A stretch of 50,945 nucleotides of DNA from JAGKXC01 sp964554385 (GTDB lineage: Bacteria; Bacteroidota; Bacteroidia; NS11-12g; UBA955). The stretch covers positions 1 to 50,945 of the forward strand of contig CAZKOM010000007.1 in the NCBI GenBank assembly GCA_964554385.1. Reading direction: 5' to 3'. The position numbers and the translations under genes are program-made. Positions 33,526 through 41,904 of the stretch are shown here, one piece after another. Below the pieces are notes generated by a model. The model was not told where the DNA came from and did no database searches. It was given only the letters and a program-made list of their open reading frames with translations. Each line of letters begins with the position of its first letter. The stretch's first letter is position 1.

Positions 33526-35592
33526 ATGCAGAATCGCTTATTACTTTTTCTTTTTATTGGCTTCATTAATTCGTTATGGGGTCAGTTGTATTACAATGCA
33601 CCCAATGCTTCTGCCTATAATCCGCTGAATCATAAGTATTTGATTACGAATGAGGGAAGTGGAGAAGTTTTTCAAATAGACAGAGGGGGCAATAAGTGGT
33701 TGTTTGCGAAAGGGCTTGCATCGCCAAGAAATATAGCCATGCATAAGCTTCCTATGGGTTGGGTTGTTTTGGTGTTAGATTCCAACCGCATGGTAGTGTA
33801 TGATACGTCGGGTTCGGTTTTAGGGTATGAAACGGTTTCGGGAGTTAAACAATTGCAGGATTGCGTTTACGATTCAGTGGACCAGATACTATATACTTCG
33901 GATCGGTTGCGCGGAGTTGTTTACAAAACCCGTTTTGCTAAATCAGCACCCTATTCACCAACTACGTCTATATGGGTTTCGGGATTGAAAAAGCCATCTG
34001 CCATGATTTTGCAGAAAAATAGAGGTAGGATTTTGCTGGTTCAAGATACCACAAACAGTGGCTTGATAGCGGTATCATTATTGGATTCAAGCGTTTCGTT
34101 GTTACGATATTTGAATTTGAGTAATGTTATGGGAATGGCAGAAGACGATCAGGGGAATTTGTATTTTTCGGCCGTTGCGGAGCAGAATATTTACCAATTA
34201 AATAAATACTACAAAGGCAGTCCCAAAGCCCTGATTCGAGAGCCCAAGCCCGGAGATTTAACGATTGTTGGCTCAAGAAATGAATGGGTGTATACGTGCA
34301 TTTTATGTGGTAAGGTGTATGTAGCAGCGTTGCATATTTTTGGTCCGAGTTCTGAAGCGATGGGCTGCGCGGGGGATAGCATCGATACTTATAAAAATCC
34401 GTTTTTAAAAAATATTGGAACCTTTGAAATCGGGAATGAATTTGTATTGCAATTGAGTGATTCAAAGGGGGATTTTTCCAAAGGGTATGAGCTAAATAGG
34501 GTTAAAGATACGCTAATTCCAGTTGTGATTTCCGGGGTGTTGCCCGTTGGGATTCCTTCTGGGCTGGGTTATAAAATTCGTTGGAATAGCACCAAACCTG
34601 CGATAGATGGTTGGTTACAGATGTCCGAGATTTTGCCTATCCCTACACTTTCATTATCGTCACAACAAAATACATTTTTTGACTGCGAACGTACAGGGAT
34701 TCGCTTGAAAGCCCAAGATTCCGTTGAATTAGTTGATTTTAACTGGAAAGTTAACGGAAGAGAAATAAAAGACTCTACCCAGTTTTTGTGGGTACTACCG
34801 GATTCTGCATTGAAAGTTGTTGTTGCTGGTAAATTGGCGAGTTCGGGTTGTGTTTCAAAGGATTCCGTATGGGTAATTCCTGGAGTCAAACCAATTTTGG
34901 GTTCATGGGAAACAGAAATAATTGCCTGTCAAGGGGATTCGGTTATTTTGGGCGATACATCTTCCTCCTCCGGAATTTATAATCATTCCTATCAATGGAG
35001 ATCTTTTAACTTGGATTCTACATGGACGAATACAGCAAAAAATCCAAGGGTTATTGCGAAATGGACCGATAGTTTTTTTGTGACGATACAGAATTCTATG
35101 GGTTGTGAAGAAACGTATTTTAATGTATTGGAGGTTACCACACGGGACTCAATTAGATGGTGGAAAAGGTCGGACTCGCTATTGGAAGTGGTCTCCCAGA
35201 AAGGGGGTAAACTTAGCTGGTTCAGGAACGGAATTCCGCTAAATTTTATGGATTCGAAAATGGAATTGCCAGATACAGGGTTGTATCAAGTTTGCACTCA
35301 AATAGACTTGGGATGCGTGCATTGTACAGATACTTTCAGAGTAAATCCTAGAGTAGAGAAATTGGGGAGACACTATATTAGAAGTGCTTCGATAACGGTA
35401 TTCCCTAATCCTACATCCAACATTATTAATGTTCTTGGTGTAGAGGATGCCAATTGGGTGTTGTTTAGTTTGGACGGTAAACGACTGCTTTCAGGGTCTG
35501 GTTTAAAGATAAACCTAGAGAGTTTATCTCCCGGGACCTATTTATTGAATGTTCAGGGTCTAGGGTCTATATTAATTATCCGAACTTTGTAA
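33526..35592 (+). CDS. T9SS-exported protein: beta-propeller, Ig-like region, sorting domain
   Basis: The 688-residue protein starts with a signal peptide (MQNRLLLFLFIGFINSLWG). Residues about 20-260 have propeller-like repeats (KYLITNEGSGEVFQIDRGGNKWLF, GMAEDDQGNLYFSAVAEQNIYQLN) close to the SMP-30/NHL type. Residues 360-610 look like Ig/PKD-type domains (TGIRLKAQDSVELVDFNWKVNG, ACQGDSVILGDTSSSSG, YQWRSFNLDSTWTN). The C-terminus is a T9SS type A domain (SITVFPNPTSNIINVLG ... GTYLLNVQG). The role is unknown: a surface binding protein, or a glycan/metabolite sensor or hydrolase-like propeller. It lies 70 bases downstream of the YHYH gene and may share its transcript. Confidence 0.8.
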   Translation: MQNRLLLFLFIGFINSLWGQLYYNAPNASAYNPLNHKYLITNEGSGEVFQIDRGGNKWLFAKGLASPRNIAMHKLPMGWVVLVLDSNRMVVYDTSGSVLGYETVSGVKQLQDCVYDSVDQILYTSDRLRGVVYKTRFAKSAPYSPTTSIWVSGLKKPSAMILQKNRGRILLVQDTTNSGLIAVSLLDSSVSLLRYLNLSNVMGMAEDDQGNLYFSAVAEQNIYQLNKYYKGSPKALIREPKPGDLTIVGSRNEWVYTCILCGKVYVAALHIFGPSSEAMGCAGDSIDTYKNPFLKNIGTFEIGNEFVLQLSDSKGDFSKGYELNRVKDTLIPVVISGVLPVGIPSGLGYKIRWNSTKPAIDGWLQMSEILPIPTLSLSSQQNTFFDCERTGIRLKAQDSVELVDFNWKVNGREIKDSTQFLWVLPDSALKVVVAGKLASSGCVSKDSVWVIPGVKPILGSWETEIIACQGDSVILGDTSSSSGIYNHSYQWRSFNLDSTWTNTAKNPRVIAKWTDSFFVTIQNSMGCEETYFNVLEVTTRDSIRWWKRSDSLLEVVSQKGGKLSWFRNGIPLNFMDSKMELPDTGLYQVCTQIDLGCVHCTDTFRVNPRVEKLGRHYIRSASITVFPNPTSNIINVLGVEDANWVLFSLDGKRLLSGSGLKINLESLSPGTYLLNVQGLGSILIIRTL

Positions 35593-35606
35593 TTGCAATA
35601 ATTACA
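35588..35606. terminator. Weak hairpin between convergent genes
   Basis: TGTAATT, loop GCAAT, AATTACA overlaps the stop of the T9SS gene (35590-35592) and ends at the stop of the convergent LOG gene. The 7-bp, A/T-rich stem has no U tract, so its use as a terminator is uncertain. Confidence 0.3.
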
Positions 35607-36201
35607 GCAATGCCGCTGAGTGTATTGCGTCTTTGCTCCAAGGTGGAGCGTTTTGGATTGCAGAAATAATGTTAGCAGGATCTTCGATCACTACCCACGC
35701 TTTCGCATGATGCTCCGCCATGAATTTTTGGGAAATGGCATTGTTCAACAGTTCGATTAATGGATTGTAATAACCATTAATATTGACAATCACGATGGGG
35801 TGTGTGTGTTGTCCCAGTTGTTTTAATGTTATGGCTTCAAAGAGTTCTTCGAAAGTCCCAGGACCTCCAGGGAGAGCAATGATGGCATCCGATTGTTCAA
35901 TAAATCTCCGTTTCCTTTCGTGCATATCGGCCACAATTTCCATGTCGGCTACTTCCGGATGATCCCATTTGATATCTTTCATGAATCCGGGGATAATTCC
36001 TAATACTTGTCCGTTGAGAGCGAGTGCACGGTTGGCCAATCGGCCCATAAGTCCAGATCCGCCGCCGCCGTATACGATTTTGATTTTTTGTTCTACGAGT
36101 TTTTCGGCCACAACATCGGCTGCAACCATGTAATCTTCGTGGATGTGGTTGCTGGATGCACAATAGACAACAACTGCTTTAGGGGTGGCGCTTACGGTCA
36201 T
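35602..36201 (-). CDS. LOG family protein (TIGR00730, cytokinin-type phosphoribohydrolase)
   Basis: The 199-residue protein has VYGGGGSGLMGRLANRAL and PGGPGTFEELFE (the PGGxGTxxE motif), the markers of LOG/lysine-decarboxylase-like enzymes. Many of these cleave nucleoside 5'-monophosphates such as N6-modified AMP to a free base and ribose phosphate; the older name lysine decarboxylase is misleading. It is cytoplasmic. Its start lies inside the end of the acyltransferase gene (23-base overlap), so they are cotranscribed. It starts at MTVSATPKAVVVYCASSN. Confidence 0.93.
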   Translation of the reverse strand: MTVSATPKAVVVYCASSNHIHEDYMVAADVVAEKLVEQKIKIVYGGGGSGLMGRLANRALALNGQVLGIIPGFMKDIKWDHPEVADMEIVADMHERKRRFIEQSDAIIALPGGPGTFEELFEAITLKQLGQHTHPIVIVNINGYYNPLIELLNNAISQKFMAEHHAKAWVVIEDPANIISAIQNAPPWSKDAIHSAALL

Positions 36202-37159
36202 AAAAATAAATTAATACTACGATAGTAAAGGTAGAGGTTATGCTGGAGAAATAAAATTCAGGTGTAGGTTTGTAGCTAATGGAATATCGGGCGAAGATGA
36301 TGGCTAGTGGGTGCCACAGATAGATTAGTAATGATTGTTTGCCAAACCAATTCAGCAGGGATGACTTGGGTAATTCATTTGCTTGTACATAGGGAAATGC
36401 AATCGATAATAGGGATAGGTTAAGGTAGAGAAAAGCGAAAAAATTAACAGAAGTTCTGATGATTTCATGAAAGTGGATATCAAAGCGGTGGCTGAAAAAT
36501 AGTCCGATGTATAATGTACCAGCAAACCCTAGATGAATGGGGTTGTTTAAGGTGTTTTTAAGAAAGGTAGGGGCGGAAGACAGATGGTTATTGTATACAT
36601 GACCTACAATAAAAAATAGGAAAAATTGGGGTCTTAATAAGTAGAATATTTCAGCAATTATTGGAATTTCTTGAGTGTTAATATAGGTTTGTCCACTGAT
36701 TTGTAACCAGGCGCTAATTGCGGTGATGATGCTCGAAATTCTGATGATGTTACTAGGTGTGATTTGTTTTTTTTCAAACCAGCGTAGGATTATTTGATAA
36801 CCAATCCATGCGGGGATGAACCACAGGTGATAGAATGGTTTGGTGATAGCCTCCAAGACTAATTGTGCGTTACCTAATTGGTAGTAACCAACAAATTTTA
36901 GATATACAGTAAACACTAGAAGTGCCAACAGCCAAGGAAGAAGGGCTCTATTTATTATTTTTTTTATCCAATCAGAAGTGGCGATTTTGTTAAAGTTCGC
37001 GGAAAAAAGATAACCACTGATAGCCATGAACATCGGCATGTGAAAGCCATAAATAAGATATCTGGGCAAAGATTCTTCAAAGGTGCCTTGAAGAATATGC
37101 CCAATAATTACTAATAACAACAGAAAACCTTTGGCTATATCGATGCTTTGATTTCGCAT
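36179..37159 (-). CDS. Acyltransferase 3 family membrane protein
   Basis: The 326-residue protein opens with MRNQSIDIAKGFLLLLVIIGHIL and has FHMPMFMAISGYLFS, the hallmarks of the OafA/YrhL-type acyltransferase-3 family (the His in IGH and the Ser/Tyr-rich segment FMAISGY). About ten membrane helices span the length, including LPWLLALLVFTVYLKFV and FAFLYLNLSLLSIAFP, ending with LLIYLWHPLAIIFARY. Members transfer acyl groups to sugars on lipopolysaccharide, peptidoglycan or antibiotics. The target is unknown. It overlaps LOG and lies 29 bases from the CHAP gene. Confidence 0.92.
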   Translation of the reverse strand: MRNQSIDIAKGFLLLLVIIGHILQGTFEESLPRYLIYGFHMPMFMAISGYLFSANFNKIATSDWIKKIINRALLPWLLALLVFTVYLKFVGYYQLGNAQLVLEAITKPFYHLWFIPAWIGYQIILRWFEKKQITPSNIIRISSIITAISAWLQISGQTYINTQEIPIIAEIFYLLRPQFFLFFIVGHVYNNHLSSAPTFLKNTLNNPIHLGFAGTLYIGLFFSHRFDIHFHEIIRTSVNFFAFLYLNLSLLSIAFPYVQANELPKSSLLNWFGKQSLLIYLWHPLAIIFARYSISYKPTPEFYFSSITSTFTIVVLIYFYDRKRHP

Positions 37160-37188
37160 GGAGCTGCAAAGTAAAGGTTATTTTGGTC

Positions 37189-37815
37189 TTACCGTTTACC
37201 TAGCCATCCCATACAAGATTCGATTTCGAATTTGCCGTTTATTTTTGTTAGCAATACAGTTTCTCGAGAAGGTTCCGTTGGACCTGGATTTTGTTGAACA
37301 ATTTCTATCGATTTATCAGAAACTGCTGAGATAATGGCCACATGTCCGTAGGGATTACCACTATGACCGTCAAATACAATAATGTCGCCTATTTTGGGTG
37401 GATATGTTGAAGGATTGGTAAATTGGATAAGATTTCTTGCTTTATTGACGGCACCATCGCTTAGTTTTTTGTTGAAGAAATCCTTTGCATGACCATAACT
37501 ATCGGGCATTTTATGCTTGTAATGCTGGTAATAATATCGTTTTACAAATTCAACGCATTGGTATTTGAGCCCGATGTTATATCCATCTTTACTGACATTT
37601 CTTTCTAATACATGGCCGATATTACCATTGTAATACACGAAAACGCCATTGAAACTATCCACTTTGTCGCCAATGGATAAACTTATGGGGTTTACCTGTA
37701 GCCAAGTGGGTGATGTTTTAGGGGTTTGTATAGCAACAGATAGGGTGGCAATAGAGGCGATGGTTAGCAACAATATAAGGGCTAAAAAGCGATATTTTTT
37801 GTGATTTAACGACAT
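37189..37815 (-). CDS. CHAP-domain amidase/peptidase, secreted
   Basis: The 208-residue protein has a signal peptide or anchor (about 8-29, FLALILLLTIASIATLSV). The catalytic Cys is in GLKYQCVEFVKRYY (about residue 87) and the His in GNPYGHVAIISAVS (about 158), as in the NlpC/P60-like CHAP family of peptidoglycan amidases and endopeptidases. It lies directly upstream of the acyltransferase gene, so a role in cell wall trimming together with envelope modification is possible. The start overlaps the DUF1801 gene end by ten bases. Confidence 0.85.
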   Translation of the reverse strand: MSLNHKKYRFLALILLLTIASIATLSVAIQTPKTSPTWLQVNPISLSIGDKVDSFNGVFVYYNGNIGHVLERNVSKDGYNIGLKYQCVEFVKRYYYQHYKHKMPDSYGHAKDFFNKKLSDGAVNKARNLIQFTNPSTYPPKIGDIIVFDGHSGNPYGHVAIISAVSDKSIEIVQQNPGPTEPSRETVLLTKINGKFEIESCMGWLGKR

Positions 37816-38144
37816 GCTTCTGCTCTAAACTTAACGATTTGTGTTATCAATTCTTCTGGTAGTGGTTGATTGAAAGGGAATTGAATTGCGCCTTTTGAGA
37901 ATTTATAAGGAGGTATTTGTTCTTTAAACGCTTCGATTCCAGAACCTGTTGGATAAAATCCGAGATGGTTTTTATGGGTTGTAAAATAGCAAAGATTGGT
38001 TCTGAGACGAAAAGTAGGCATTCCATAGGAAATGACTTCATTGGCTTCTGGACAAGCAGATTTGATGATCTCGTACATTTTGAGAAAATGCGGGTGTGCT
38101 ATTTCAGGTGATTTTTGAAGCAATTCTTGGAATTCTGGCGACAT
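37806..38144 (-). CDS. DUF1801 (YdhG-like) family protein
   Basis: The 112-residue protein shows EIIKSACPEANEVISYGMPTFR and LGFYPTGSGIEAFKEQIPPYKFSKGAIQFPFNQPLP, the DUF1801 pattern, related to the iron-chaperone-like (Frataxin-fold) YdhG group. Its function is not established. It is the first gene of the minus-strand unit DUF1801-CHAP-acyltransferase-LOG, all with overlaps or short spacing. It diverges from the outer-membrane protein gene at 38270. Confidence 0.88.
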   Translation of the reverse strand: MSPEFQELLQKSPEIAHPHFLKMYEIIKSACPEANEVISYGMPTFRLRTNLCYFTTHKNHLGFYPTGSGIEAFKEQIPPYKFSKGAIQFPFNQPLPEELITQIVKFRAEACR

Positions 38145-38269
38145 TGGGAATGAATTAATTTGGGGCCAATTACTACATTTATATTCATTTATAACGAAAA
38201 AATGCCATAAGCATTGCTGCGCTTATATAAAATTGTGTAATTTGCTAATTCAAATCCCCCATAAACGCT

Positions 38270-39226
38270 ATGAAAAAAATCACATTATCGATATTCATAG
38301 GAATAGTCGGTTTAGTTTCTGCCCAAACAGATGTAGACGGCTTGTTCATGGCAAAACGGAATTTTTGCGGAGGGATAATTGGTGGGTCTTCTTCTTGGGA
38401 TCATTATTGGGAAGGAACTACTTACAGGATTAATGAGAATATCGGAACTGTTTCTTCTCAATCGGCCATGATTATGGGGAATTATGGAGTTACAGATAAA
38501 TTGAATGTTTTGTTTATGTTGCCTTGGATTAAAAATGAGGCTTCAGCGGGAACATTGATTGGTCAGCAAGGATTTCAGGATCTGACCCTGTTGTTAAAAA
38601 ACGAATTTTGGATAAAAGATGTTAACGGTTTGGTATTAAGTGCAGTGGGTGTGATAGGCGGTAGTTTGCCAGTTCAAGACTACACCGCTGATTATTTGCC
38701 GTTGGCTATTGGGATGAAAAGTAAGACAGCTATGGGTAGATTGTTGGTGGATGCGCAGAAGGGGAAGTTATTTGCTACGGCTTCAGCAACGGGAATGATT
38801 CGCGGTAATGTGATTTTGGATAGAACCGCCTATTATACAACGGAAATGATTTACTCAAACCAAGTGGTGATGCCATCGGTGTTCGGTTATAATGTGCGGT
38901 TAGGCTGGAGAGAGGGAGCAGATAAAATTTTTGAACTGGTGTTGGATGGTATGAATACATTGGGCGGTTTTGATATGCGCAGAAACGATATGCCATTTTT
39001 GAGCAATAATATGGATGTTATGCGGGTGGGATTGAATACTAAATACCCCATGCCTAAGTCCAATGGTCTTAGCTTAATGGCAGGGGTAAATACCGTGATT
39101 TCTGGGCGAAATATGGGTCAGTCAACCAGCTATAATGCGGGTTTAGTATATCAGTTCTTGGTCAAATCAAAAAATAAGGAAATTGTGAATCACGAAACGA
39201 TATTGGAAGGAGAATCTGAGAAATGA
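38270..39226 (+). CDS. Predicted outer-membrane beta-barrel protein
   Basis: The 318-residue protein starts with MKKITLSIFIGIVGLVSAQ (signal peptide). It has a barrel-like alternation of strands (QSAMIMGNYGVTDKLNVLFMLPW, GFQDLTLLLKNEFW, LSLMAGVNTVISGRN, YNAGLVYQFLV). It resembles the transporter-like OMP family of Bacteroidota (MetA-pathway-of-phenol type). Its stop overlaps by four bases with the PAP2-like lipoprotein gene (ATGA), so they form one unit and may work together on a lipid- or halogen-related substrate. Upstream, ATAAGC/GCTTAT arms at 38207-38226 may be an operator. Confidence 0.75.
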   Translation: MKKITLSIFIGIVGLVSAQTDVDGLFMAKRNFCGGIIGGSSSWDHYWEGTTYRINENIGTVSSQSAMIMGNYGVTDKLNVLFMLPWIKNEASAGTLIGQQGFQDLTLLLKNEFWIKDVNGLVLSAVGVIGGSLPVQDYTADYLPLAIGMKSKTAMGRLLVDAQKGKLFATASATGMIRGNVILDRTAYYTTEMIYSNQVVMPSVFGYNVRLGWREGADKIFELVLDGMNTLGGFDMRRNDMPFLSNNMDVMRVGLNTKYPMPKSNGLSLMAGVNTVISGRNMGQSTSYNAGLVYQFLVKSKNKEIVNHETILEGESEK

Positions 39227-40794
39227 GAATGGATATATTTCGATTTGGGAAAATTACCTATTCGATTTGGGTAGTAGGGTTAATACTAGTTTTTGTAATT
39301 GCTTGTAAACGAGATGTAGAAGATAGGACCAATTTATTTCCTGCTTTATCTCCTACGAAATTGGATACAGCAGCCGGTAATTGGAGTCCTGTACTGCTTT
39401 CTAGTCCAGAAGAATTTACCTGCGCAGCGCCAATTTTAACTTCAAATCCTAATTACAAGTTGGAATTGCTAGAAATAAAAAGTTGGCAACAACGATTAAC
39501 ATCCGAAGAGTTGGAGCAAATCCGTTATTGGAGTGCAGGGACGGTGTTACGTTGGAATGAAATCTTACGAGAATTAGTTGCGAAGTACAACTTGCCACCC
39601 TATCAAAATGCTGATGGTAGTTATCCAATACCCTCCGCAGCAAATCCATTGGCTTATCCTTTGTTTCCTTTTGCTAATCCCCCATATTCTGCAAGAGCTT
39701 ATGCTTACGTAAGTGTTGCTCAATACGATGCGGCGGTAGCTGCCTACCACTATAAATCGAAATTTAAAAGACCAAGACCGTTTGTGTCTGACCCGAGTAT
39801 AAAATTATTGATACCAATAGTAAATGATTTTGCTTATCCTTCGGAAGAAGCAGTAGTTTCTGGAGCTGCGGCAACAATGCTTAAGTTGTTGTTTCCCGGC
39901 GATCAAGATTATATCGAAAAGAAATTACAAGAATGTCTGAATGTACGAATAATGGTGGGTGCAAATACTCGAAGCGAAACGGAAGCAGGCGTGGCGTTGG
40001 GAGAGGCTGTAGCTTCGAAATTTGTGAATAGGGCGCGAAATGATAGAGCTTCAAAGGCGGTTGGAACTCCCGCGGATTGGAAGAAGTTATCAGACGATGT
40101 TATCGCTCGTGGTGAAACACCTTGGGTTAGTTTAGAAACTCCTCCGAGGCCTCCGATGTTACCGATGTTTGGCAGGGTAATTGGCATGTTGTTGGATACG
40201 GCCGATGTAATCGCTGGAAGACCCGCTCCGCCACCGGCTGTGAATTCTGCAAAATTCAACGAAGAGCTGGAGGAGGTGCGTTTTTATAGTAAAAATGCCA
40301 CCCGAGAAAGAATGAAAATAGTGCATTTTTGGGCCGATGGTGCTGGTACGTATACTCCTCCTGGGCATTGGAATGCAATTGCTTGTGAGGATTTTGTTAA
40401 TCAGAACTTCAGCGAAGCTCGATGGGCTCGAAATTTGGCCTTGATCAACATGGCCATGTTTGATGCGGCTATTTGTTGTTGGGATGTTAAGATGTTTTAT
40501 TACAATCCACGTCCAAGTCAGGTAGATCCATCCATCAAAACACTAACAGGGGTTCCCAATTTTCCGGCATATACCAGTGGACATAGTACTTTTAGTGGGG
40601 CTGCTGCTTCGGTTTTGGCCTATATTATTCCGTCAAAATCGGCTGAATATCTCAGTATGGCCGACGAAGCGAGTAAAAGTAGATTGTACGGGGCTATTCA
40701 TTACCGTTCTGATATTGAAGTTGGAATGGATATGGGTAAAGCCATTGGCGCTAAAGCAGTCTTTCGCGCAAAAAACGACGGTGCTGATAAGTAG
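39223..40794 (+). CDS. PAP2/vanadium haloperoxidase-like lipoprotein with a degenerate duplicate motif
   Basis: The 523-residue protein has a lipobox VIAC (Cys28), so it is membrane anchored. The C-terminal phosphatase/haloperoxidase motifs are complete: PRPSQVDPSIKTLTGVPNF (about 428), then YTSGHSTFSGAA (about 450), and RLYGAIHYRSDIEVG (about 485-500) with the catalytic His and the phosphate/vanadate-binding Arg. A related earlier segment, KRPRPFVSDPSIKLLIPIV followed by YPSEEAVVSGAAATML (about 182-220), has lost the GHS residues. So one half is active and one is a structural relic, or the fold is a tandem. It could be a lipid phosphatase or a vanadium haloperoxidase. Confidence 0.85.
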   Translation: MRMDIFRFGKITYSIWVVGLILVFVIACKRDVEDRTNLFPALSPTKLDTAAGNWSPVLLSSPEEFTCAAPILTSNPNYKLELLEIKSWQQRLTSEELEQIRYWSAGTVLRWNEILRELVAKYNLPPYQNADGSYPIPSAANPLAYPLFPFANPPYSARAYAYVSVAQYDAAVAAYHYKSKFKRPRPFVSDPSIKLLIPIVNDFAYPSEEAVVSGAAATMLKLLFPGDQDYIEKKLQECLNVRIMVGANTRSETEAGVALGEAVASKFVNRARNDRASKAVGTPADWKKLSDDVIARGETPWVSLETPPRPPMLPMFGRVIGMLLDTADVIAGRPAPPPAVNSAKFNEELEEVRFYSKNATRERMKIVHFWADGAGTYTPPGHWNAIACEDFVNQNFSEARWARNLALINMAMFDAAICCWDVKMFYYNPRPSQVDPSIKTLTGVPNFPAYTSGHSTFSGAAASVLAYIIPSKSAEYLSMADEASKSRLYGAIHYRSDIEVGMDMGKAIGAKAVFRAKNDGADK

Positions 40795-40858
40795 AAGATA
40801 CCATAGATGATGGCCGGTTGTCCACTTATTTAAAGGTTTTTAATAGATCTGCGGCTCA

Positions 40859-41839
40859 ATGGTAGGAAGCAGTAAAGTTTTTGGTGTATTTTACTTTGTG
40901 ATTTCAGAAGGCTTTCGTCGCTTCTTGTATGGGTTGATTGTTATTTCATTGTTATTTTTCATTCGGCCCTTATCGGCCCAACCAATTTCTTCAATAAAAA
41001 ACTCAAAAATTGGGACAGCTGTGGGTTGGGATTTGACTGATACTTTGTCTGAAATTAGTGGAATCTGCAATGCCTTTCCTGTAATAGGAAGCAATTGGTT
41101 ATTAGGGATTCAGGATGGCGGAAATTCGTCAGATATTGTTGTTTTTGATTGGGAAATTCGCAAATCATTTGTAGTAGCTACAGGTTTACATAATCGAGAT
41201 TGGGAAGCGATAACACGAGATGACGAAAGGGTTTACATTGGCGATTTTGGAAATAATCGAGGTAATCGCCGGGATTTGAAAATTTATCGAATATGCAATA
41301 TTGATTCCGCTGTTTTTACTGAAGATTGGAAGTGTAATGTTTCCGAAATTAATAAGCGAGGAATTAGAAATACTTCGTTGGTTGATTCCATAGAATTTGC
41401 CTTTGAGGATCAACTGGATTTTCAACCGAGATTCCGACATAATTTTGATTGCGAGTCTATGTTAGTTCAAGGTGATTCTATTTGGCTATTCACAAAGAAT
41501 TGGAAGAACTTTAAAAGTAATGTGTATTTGCTTTTGAATACTCCAGGTAAACAAGTTGCTCGAAAAGTTGCGTCGATAAATACTCGGTGTTTGGTAACGG
41601 ATGCATGTTGGCAAAATAGGGAAGTGTTGTTGGTAGGATATTCGGTTTTTGGTAATCAATATATTTTGAATTTGGATTGGAATCGAAAGCGCGTATTGAG
41701 TAGGAGAAAGATTGGGTTAAAGCCTGCTCAAGTGGAAGGAGTATCTGTGAATTTGCTACACGATAAAGTGTTTATAGCAACTGAGAAGCGAAAGACTCAA
41801 CGTGCTGCGATTATTGAATTAGAATTCAAAAGAAAGTAA
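40859..41839 (+). CDS. Exported beta-propeller protein, Bacteroidota family of unknown role
   Basis: The 326-residue protein has a signal peptide (FLYGLIVISLLFFIRPLSAQ, about 22-41) after a long n-region. The propeller pattern is seen in LSEISGICNAFPVIGSNWLLGIQDGG, HNRDWEAITRDDERVYIGDFGNNRGNRRDLKIYRI, CESMLVQGDSIWLFTKNW and VEGVSVNLLHDKVFIATE, a group with DWE and GDFGNN motifs found in Bacteroidota, sometimes named SdiA-regulated or esterase-like. No T9SS tail is seen. Function unknown. Confidence 0.75.
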   Translation: MVGSSKVFGVFYFVISEGFRRFLYGLIVISLLFFIRPLSAQPISSIKNSKIGTAVGWDLTDTLSEISGICNAFPVIGSNWLLGIQDGGNSSDIVVFDWEIRKSFVVATGLHNRDWEAITRDDERVYIGDFGNNRGNRRDLKIYRICNIDSAVFTEDWKCNVSEINKRGIRNTSLVDSIEFAFEDQLDFQPRFRHNFDCESMLVQGDSIWLFTKNWKNFKSNVYLLLNTPGKQVARKVASINTRCLVTDACWQNREVLLVGYSVFGNQYILNLDWNRKRVLSRRKIGLKPAQVEGVSVNLLHDKVFIATEKRKTQRAAIIELEFKRK

Positions 41840-41904
41840 CCATACATTATGGGATTATTTGTGATTTTTTGTAACTTATTGGTGTTTTGGAGTCATACAA
41901 TGGG

